Assembly: GCF_000427425.1 (NCBI RefSeq)
Contig: NZ_KE386495.1
Coordinates: forward strand, 1,105,072 to 1,169,071
Source of the DNA: Caldanaerobius polysaccharolyticus DSM 13641
GTDB lineage: Bacteria; Bacillota; Thermoanaerobacteria; Thermoanaerobacterales; Caldanaerobiaceae
DNA length: 64,000 nt
Direction of reading: 5' to 3'
The translations under genes were made by a program, and so were the position numbers. This document shows, piece by piece, positions 58,972 to 64,000 of the stretch (position 1 is the first letter of the stretch; every line of letters begins with the position of its first letter). The notes beneath the pieces are model-generated. The model saw only the letters and a program-made list of their open reading frames with translations. It did not search any database and was not told the DNA's origin.

Positions 58972-59931
58972 ATGAAAATTTACACAAGAACAGGTGATGA
59001 TGGCACAACATCAATCAGGGGCAATGTCAGATTGTCCAAGGATAGCGGGACAATAGAGCTGTTAGGTTCCATGGATGAAGCCAGTTGTGCCCTAGGGATA
59101 GCCAAGTTATACGCTCCTGATAGAGTTGCAGACATTATACAAGACGTTCAAAAGGAAATACAGAATATATGTTCAGGTGTAGCTGGTTTCGATACAAAGC
59201 CTCTTTGGGAAAAAATCCAGTATATAGAAGATATTATAGATCGGTTTCAGTCTGAGATACCTTTACAAAATGGTTTTATAATTCCTGGCAAGACATTAGG
59301 GTCAGCTTATATGGATTTTGCCAGGGCAGTGGTCAGAAGGGCAGAGAGAAAAGCTGTGGCAGCAAAGGCAGACGGAGTGCAGCCTGAAATGTTAAAATAT
59401 TTAAACAGATTGTCTGATTTGCTTTACGTGTTAGCTCGGTACATTGATTGCGTTTACGGTGGAAAAAGCGCCCATGAATATAATAAAGAAGGGGGAAGAG
59501 AGATTTTTTTGAATCTTGAGATTGCGTTGAAACTCATAATGATTTCACAGGCTTTGGCAAAGGAAATGGGTATTCCTATTGTATCAGCGGTAGCCGACGA
59601 GGCGGGAAATCTGTTGGCATTACAGCGCATGGATGGCGCGTTAGTGGCTAGCATTGGGATTGCGATTGACAAAGCTTATACGGCCTCTACTCTTAGAATG
59701 CCCACAGATGAAATCGGCAATTTGGCTCAACCAGATGGTCCGCTTTACGGCATTAACACCACTAATAACCAGAGGATTGTCACTTTTGCAGGAGGTTATC
59801 CGCTGAAGTACAACGGTACAGTTGTAGGCGGTATAGGTATTAGCGGTGGGACTTCCCAGCAGGATTTGCAGATAGCGAAGGCTGTGGCTTTATCTTATGA
59901 AGAGTTGATAAAAGTCGGCGATAGAAAATAA
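58972..59931 (+). CDS. pduO: PduO-type cob(I)alamin adenosyltransferase fused to a GlcG/HbpS-like domain
   Basis: A 319-aa protein. Residues 1-165 are a PduO adenosyltransferase: TRTGDDGTTSIRGNVRLSKDS, RAVVRRAERKAV and YLNRLSDLLYVLARYID, which make adenosylcobalamin from ATP and cob(I)alamin. Residues about 180-319 are a DUF336 (GlcG/HbpS) domain: ALAKEMGIPIVSAVADEAGNLLALQRMDGALVAS and GGYPLKYNGTVVGGIGISGG. This is the full-length PduO form known from propanediol-use operons, but no diol-dehydratase or microcompartment genes are present here. ATG 58972 follows GGGTG. Confidence 0.9.
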   Translation: MKIYTRTGDDGTTSIRGNVRLSKDSGTIELLGSMDEASCALGIAKLYAPDRVADIIQDVQKEIQNICSGVAGFDTKPLWEKIQYIEDIIDRFQSEIPLQNGFIIPGKTLGSAYMDFARAVVRRAERKAVAAKADGVQPEMLKYLNRLSDLLYVLARYIDCVYGGKSAHEYNKEGGREIFLNLEIALKLIMISQALAKEMGIPIVSAVADEAGNLLALQRMDGALVASIGIAIDKAYTASTLRMPTDEIGNLAQPDGPLYGINTTNNQRIVTFAGGYPLKYNGTVVGGIGISGGTSQQDLQIAKAVALSYEELIKVGDRK

Positions 59932-59937
59932 AGGATA

Positions 59938-59979
59938 AAATAAAGGATGTCGCAGACAGTCGGCATCCTTTATTTTTTT
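59938..59979. terminator. Bidirectional terminator between pduO and the transporter
   Basis: AAATAAAGGATGTCG (59938-59952) pairs with CGGCATCCTTTATTT (59961-59975), 15 bp with one G-U, followed by T5. Confidence 0.86.
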
Positions 59980-61808
59980 AACTTGAAAGGCACAACGCTG
60001 ATAACTACGTCGTATTTCAGGTGAAAATAGGTACGCAAGTACAGGCCGGTTTGATTGTGCAAAAGCCTGTGCCATAGTTTTTTTGGCTCAAACTCAGGAA
60101 TTAGCACAGTTATAAAATCATGGGGACCAATGTGATTTCGCATATGAGCTATATAGTTTGCTAATGGTCTTAGAATGGTGCGGAATGGAGAATATATTAT
60201 TTTTAACTCTATTCCTGTATTCCATTGTTCCCATTTTTTTCGTATTTCCTCTATATCCTCTTTGTTGATGCTTATATAGAGTACCGTGATGTCTGAAGAA
60301 ATCATCCTGGCGTATGCCAAAGTTTTTTCTACCATGCGGTTAACACCAGAAATGGGCATTATAACATAATTCTTTCCCAAAGGGATGTCTTTTGCTTTGC
60401 CGTAATGTTCTTTTGGAAGCCTTAGTTGTTCTCGTATATCGCTGTAGTGTCTGTAGATTTTTCTATATACGATTATCAACAACGGTATAAAGAGGACCAC
60501 CAGCCATGCACCGTAAATAAATTTGGTAATGCCTATGATAACTACTATTATAGCCGTTGTTACCGCTCCAATGGCGTTGACGACTGCCCTTATGTGCCAG
60601 TTGGTACCTTTTTCGCGTTTCCAATGTATAACCATTCCAGACTGAGAAATAGTGAATGAGATAAAAACACCTAAAGCGTACAATGCAATAAGGTGTTCGG
60701 TGTTTCCTCTAAAAGCGTATATAAACAGAGCAGATACAACGCTCAACAAAACAATACCGCCAGAGTACGCTAAGCGCTCTCCGCGAGCTGCGAGGTATCT
60801 AGGCATGTAATTGTCTTTGGCCAGCAGTGCCAGCAAGGGGGGCAAACCATTAAAAGACGTATTAGCTGCCAGATAGAGGATTAACATCGTAGCTATCTGT
60901 ATATAATAGTACATCCATCCACGCCCAAAAATCATGGAGGCCAGCTGAGAGAGCATGGTCTGGCCAGACTGCGGAAGCAAATGATAGTGTACTGTTAAAA
61001 ACGAAATACCGCCGAACATAAAACCGAGGATAAGAGCCATCAAAAATGTAGTTTTTCTAGCGTTTTCTACTTCGGGAGGTCTGAACATAGTTACACCATT
61101 GGATATGGCCTCTACTCCTGTCATTGAGCTACAACCGCTGGCAAAAGCCCTCAGTATGACAAATAATGCACCGGCATCAAAAGAAAATCTAAGAGATTCT
61201 GGCGGTATGATAGGTTGATGCCCTGTTAATGCAAGAATTACTCCTGTTATTATGAGTATGATTATACCTGCTACGAACCCGTACGTAGGAAAAACAAATA
61301 CTGTAGATGATTCGCGGATGCCGCGCAGGTTAATGAGCATAAGCACCCCGAATAGCACGAATAAATCAATCAACAGATGATATGGCTTTAAAAAAGGGAA
61401 TGCCGATGTTATAGCGTCTGTCCCTGAGGATATGCTAACTGCCACAGTCAGAGTGTAGTCAATAAACAGGGAGGCAGCTGCAATCAGCGCCATTGTTTCA
61501 TTTAAATTGTTTTTTGCTACCGAGTAAGAACCGCCGCCGCCCGGATTAGCTCTTACCACTTGCGAGTAAGAGATACTCACGATAGCTAGCAATATTAAGA
61601 TAGCCAAGGATATAGGCAATGCAAAGCCGTATAATGTAAGCCCTGCATATGTCAATATTACTATGATCTGCTCGGGTCCGTATGCCACTGATGATAGGGC
61701 ATCTGATGAAAAAATTGCAAGAGCTTTCCACACGGGTATTTTTTCTTTTGACAGCTTTTTGTTTGGTAAAGGCTCCCCGATCAAGATGTTTTTTATAACT
61801 CTAAACAT
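59970..61808 (-). CDS. APC superfamily transporter (KimA/YdaO-like)
   Basis: A 612-aa transporter with about twelve membrane helices (residues about 25-450) and a C-terminal cytosolic domain (about 455-612). It begins EPLPNKKLSKEKIPVWKALAIFSSDALSSVAYG and has the substrate motif SGCSSMTGVEAISNGV. This matches the long KUP-related APC family that includes KimA (YdaO), a K+/H+ symporter in B. subtilis. Specificity is not certain from sequence. It has a consensus promoter but no ydaO (c-di-AMP) riboswitch that I can see. Confidence 0.85.
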   Translation of the reverse strand: MFRVIKNILIGEPLPNKKLSKEKIPVWKALAIFSSDALSSVAYGPEQIIVILTYAGLTLYGFALPISLAILILLAIVSISYSQVVRANPGGGGSYSVAKNNLNETMALIAAASLFIDYTLTVAVSISSGTDAITSAFPFLKPYHLLIDLFVLFGVLMLINLRGIRESSTVFVFPTYGFVAGIIILIITGVILALTGHQPIIPPESLRFSFDAGALFVILRAFASGCSSMTGVEAISNGVTMFRPPEVENARKTTFLMALILGFMFGGISFLTVHYHLLPQSGQTMLSQLASMIFGRGWMYYYIQIATMLILYLAANTSFNGLPPLLALLAKDNYMPRYLAARGERLAYSGGIVLLSVVSALFIYAFRGNTEHLIALYALGVFISFTISQSGMVIHWKREKGTNWHIRAVVNAIGAVTTAIIVVIIGITKFIYGAWLVVLFIPLLIIVYRKIYRHYSDIREQLRLPKEHYGKAKDIPLGKNYVIMPISGVNRMVEKTLAYARMISSDITVLYISINKEDIEEIRKKWEQWNTGIELKIIYSPFRTILRPLANYIAHMRNHIGPHDFITVLIPEFEPKKLWHRLLHNQTGLYLRTYFHLKYDVVISVVPFKLKK

Positions 61809-61878
61809 ATTTTCCTTCCCCTTTTTAATTTTAAAGCTTCTGTAAACTTTTATAACATATCAACTATGCATAGAAGAT

Positions 61879-61907
61879 AGTATAATATCCCTTTAAAATT
61901 GTGTCAA
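61879..61907 (-). promoter_or_regulatory. Sigma-A promoter of the transporter gene
   Basis: On the minus strand: TTGACA (complement of 61902-61907), 17-nt spacer, TATACT (complement of 61879-61884). A near-consensus promoter. Confidence 0.78.
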
Positions 61908-61970
61908 GACTGACTTTGCACTGCCTTGTTATTTTAATTTTGCTCGACAGAGCACAATATTATAAGGGCT

Positions 61971-61998
61971 TTTATACTTTATGCTTAGATGATATAAT
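61971..61998 (+). promoter_or_regulatory. Promoter of the miaB operon
   Basis: TTTATA (61971-61976), 16-nt spacer and TATAAT (61993-61998) with extended TGA. Confidence 0.5.
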
Positions 61999-62051
61999 AA
62001 AATGAAGGCAAAATTCTCAGAAATCAAGTAATATATGGTGGGAGGCTATAT

Positions 62052-63041
62052 ATGGAAAACACTTTGGATATGGAGAAGATTAAAGATAGCATTAACCGCG
62101 TAAGAGATATAAATGAAGAGTATCATCGAAAAACAGGGATTAGGAAGAAGTATGTCACATACACCTTTGGTTGCCAAATGAATCAACACGATTCAGAGGT
62201 ACTAAGGGGTATGTTGGAGGATATGGGATATGAAGAGACAGAAAATGTAGATGACGCTGACGTCATCCTTTTTAACACGTGCGCTGTGAGAGAACACGCC
62301 GAGGTGAGGGCGTTTAGCAGGGTATCTCAACTGAAAGAGCTGAAACGTCGCAAACCTGATGTAATTGTGGGGATGTGCGGCTGTGTAGTTCAGGAAAAAG
62401 GCGCAGTTAACGCGATAAAAGAGAATTTTCCGTTTATTGACCTGGTTTTTGGAACCCATAATATCCATGAATTCCCATACCTTTTGCTGCAAGCCATACA
62501 GTCCGATGATCCTGTAATACAAGTATGGGATGAAAATGGACAAATAGTAGAAAATCTTCCGGTAAAACGCATCGATAGGGTAAGAGCTTTCGTAAATGTG
62601 ACCTATGGATGCAATAACTTTTGCACCTATTGTATAGTACCGTATGTAAGAGGCAGGGAACGAAGCAGGAGACCCGCGGATATAATTAGGGAGGTAAAAG
62701 AGCTGGCTGATCAGGGAATAAAAGAGGTAAATCTTTTGGGACAAAATGTAAATTCTTATGGAAGAGGCCTTGAAGAAAAAGTGACTTTTGCGGATTTGCT
62801 GAGGATGGTCAACGAGGTAGAAGGTATTGAGAGGATAAGGTTCACCACATCCCATCCCAAAGACTTGACAGATGACTTAATATACGCCATGAGGGATTGC
62901 GAAAAGGTCTGTGAGCACCTTCATCTGCCTTTTCAGGCAGGTAGCAACCGTATTTTAAAGGCTATGAACAGGATGTATACCAGGGAAAGGTATTTAGAAG
63001 GCGTTATGCTGCAAATAAGGCGCTGTACGCAGCTGTTTTAG
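62052..63041 (+). pseudogene. miaB: tRNA methylthiotransferase MiaB, 3' truncated
   Basis: Radical-SAM enzyme that adds methylthio to i6A37 of tRNAs. The MTTase domain Cys (TFGCQMN, NTCAVR, GMCGCVV) and the radical-SAM motif [15 protein letters not shown] are intact. Sequence is normal through TRERYLE near codon 316 (base about 62999), then 14 unrelated codons ([13 protein letters not shown]) and a stop. The rest of the radical-SAM domain and the TRAM domain, roughly 120-150 residues, are missing, and the DNA continues into mutL. The enzyme is almost certainly non-functional if the junction is real. Confidence 0.9.
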
Positions 63042-63946
63042 AGGCGTACAAGCAGTATATCACCACAGGCACCTATCCAGTGGTGATATTGAACGTAGAG
63101 GTAGAGCCAGAGATGATAGATGTCAATGTCCATCCTAATAAATTAGAAATAAAATTCAGCGATGAACACGCTGTATACAGTGCTGTGTACAATGCTTTAA
63201 CCAAGGCGTTAAACCCCACTCCCACTTTTACCGGTAATGTCGGCTTTAATACAAGAAGTGGAATTTTCCCTATTGCGATAGCTGAGGCGAATGTGGATGG
63301 TAAGGTGAACAATAGCGCTAGTGAATACGAAAGCCACAGTATAGACATGATTTTTGACAGTGTAGAGATCTGTAATGATTATGACATTAAATATTTAGGA
63401 CAGTACATGTCTACTTATTTGCTGGCCGTAAAAGATGGTGAATTGTACATTATAGACCAACACGCTGCCCACGAAAGGATATTGTACGAGAAGTATGTTA
63501 GAGAGTTTAAAAGCGGTAACATAAAGACTCAAAGGCTTTTGATTCCTACTATTTTGGAGTTAAAGGATGACGAAAAAAGTACGGTAATGGAGAATTTGGA
63601 TTTATTTAATACATTAGGTTATGAAATAGAAGACTTTGGAGAAAAAACAATAGCTATAAGGTCTGTACCTATATTTTTTGATCAACCCAAGGCACGTCTG
63701 TTTGTTGAGGAGTGTATAGCTTATTTATCGGATAAAAGTAATAGGACGTCTGTAGAAGAGATGCTTTTTAAAAAGGCGTGTAAAGCGGCTGTAAAAGCTA
63801 AAGACACGTTAACAGAGGAGGAAGCTATAGAGCTTATAAAATCACTGTTTAGCTGTGAAAATCCCTATAATTGTCCTCATGGACGGCCGACCATTATAAA
63901 GTTTACAAAATACGATCTTGAAAAGATGTTTAAGAGGGTCGTATAG
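62999..63946 (+). pseudogene. mutL: DNA mismatch repair protein MutL, 5' truncated
   Basis: The reading frame is MutL-like from about 62999 ([20 protein letters not shown]) through the end of the GHKL-module linker (EVEPEMIDVNVHPNKLEIKF) to the C-terminal dimerisation/endonuclease domain with DQHAAHERILYEK, FKKACKAAVKAKD and CPHGRPTI. The N-terminal ATPase (about 270 residues with the GHKL motifs) is absent. The first good start codon is GTG 63080. With the ATPase gone the protein cannot work in mismatch repair. In relatives the order is miaB-mutS-mutL-miaA; mutS is missing here. Confidence 0.9.
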
Positions 63947-63956
63947 GAGGTAGCAC

Positions 63957-64000
63957 ATGATTCCACTTATAGTAATAGTAGGGCCGACAGCGGTGGGAAA
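63957..64000 (+). CDS. miaA: tRNA dimethylallyltransferase MiaA, N-terminus (window-truncated)
   Basis: ATG 63957 follows GGAGGTAG; the fourteen visible codons encode MIPLIVIVGPTAVG with the P-loop of DMAPP:tRNA dimethylallyltransferase. It makes the i6A37 that MiaB would thiolate. Adjacent to mutL as usual. Confidence 0.88.
   Translation, partial: MIPLIVIVGPTAVG

Noticed and set aside
58972-59516. B12 riboswitch for pduO
   Set aside because: The leader is only about 48 nt and has no recognisable B12-box sequence.
61809-62051. ydaO/c-di-AMP riboswitch before the KimA-like gene
   Set aside because: The transporter family often has one, but the minus-strand leader of about 75 nt after the promoter is too short and lacks the conserved core.
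1-64000. tRNA genes, CRISPR arrays, insertion sequences, prophage or defence genes
   Set aside because: I read both strands for cloverleaf arms, regular spaced repeats and transposase or phage motifs and found none.

Overview
The window comes from an endospore-forming member of the Firmicutes, most like the Clostridia/Thermoanaerobacterales. Grounds: a complete spoIIIA operon, spoIIA-sigF, spoVACDE, spoIVB, spo0A and spoIIM; near-universal GGAGG ribosome sites with frequent TTG/GTG starts; spermidine-synthesis genes; and an OLE RNA locus, which is typical of anaerobic or extremophilic Firmicutes. Genus is not determinable by eye. Almost everything is on the + strand. There are no tRNA or rRNA genes, insertion sequences, prophage genes or CRISPR arrays; this is chromosomal backbone.

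Layout. 1-1466: tail of a type IV pilus minor-pilin operon. 1468-7832: aroK, an endonuclease-IV-like gene, proBA, aroQ, pepQ, efp and an acidic zinc-ribbon protein. 7931-12907: spoIIIAA-AH. 12972-17504: asp23-amaP-nusB-folD-xseAB-ispA. 17596-18203: OLE RNA with its own promoter, then oapA, dxs (frameshifted), tlyA, nadK, argR, recN, spoIVB and spo0A. 26763-31290: a SpoIID-domain lipoprotein, then steA/steB-like genes and two glycosyltransferases. 31350-35505: an L,D-transpeptidase, a DUF3866 gene, nudF, a PHP/EndoQ-like nuclease and spoIIM. 35586-40756: dacF, spoIIAA-AB-sigF, a 49-codon membrane protein gene, a dodecin gene and spoVAC-D-E. 40815-44915: an M50 protease, scpAB, ytfI, ytfJ and dacB (frameshifted). 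44997-47232: a two-gene iron-sulfur/flavin redox unit. 47273-57397: rluB, speE-speB, a biotin-dependent carboxyltransferase subunit, ypmA, an RpiR regulator, a phosphatase, an aroH-cmk fusion, plsC, ispH, an rpsA homologue and speD. 57488-61808: cheR, a membrane protein, a pduO-glcG fusion and a KimA-like transporter. 62052-64000: a truncated miaB fused to a truncated mutL, then the start of miaA.

Regulation readable from sequence. Sigma-H promoters of identical design precede spo0A and spoIIA. Sigma-E-like promoters precede spoIIIA and spoIIM. Sigma-G-like promoters precede spoIVB, the 49-codon gene and ytfI. A sigma-K-like promoter precedes the redox pair.

Most interesting signal. At spoIVB, ytfI and the redox pair, a perfect 12-14 bp inverted repeat has its 5' arm inside the promoter spacer and its 3' arm over the start codon. 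Read-through RNA from the upstream gene would fold and hide the start; RNA from the gene's own promoter lacks the 5' arm and stays open. A weaker example precedes the L,D-transpeptidase. This looks like a repeated way of silencing sporulation genes in vegetative transcripts. It is inferred from sequence only.

The second point is genome integrity. The miaB-mutL junction removes the 3' part of miaB, the 5' part of mutL and any mutS between them. dxs and dacB each carry a one-base frameshift, in or beside an A-run. Either mismatch repair was lost and indels followed, or all three are assembly/sequencing errors.
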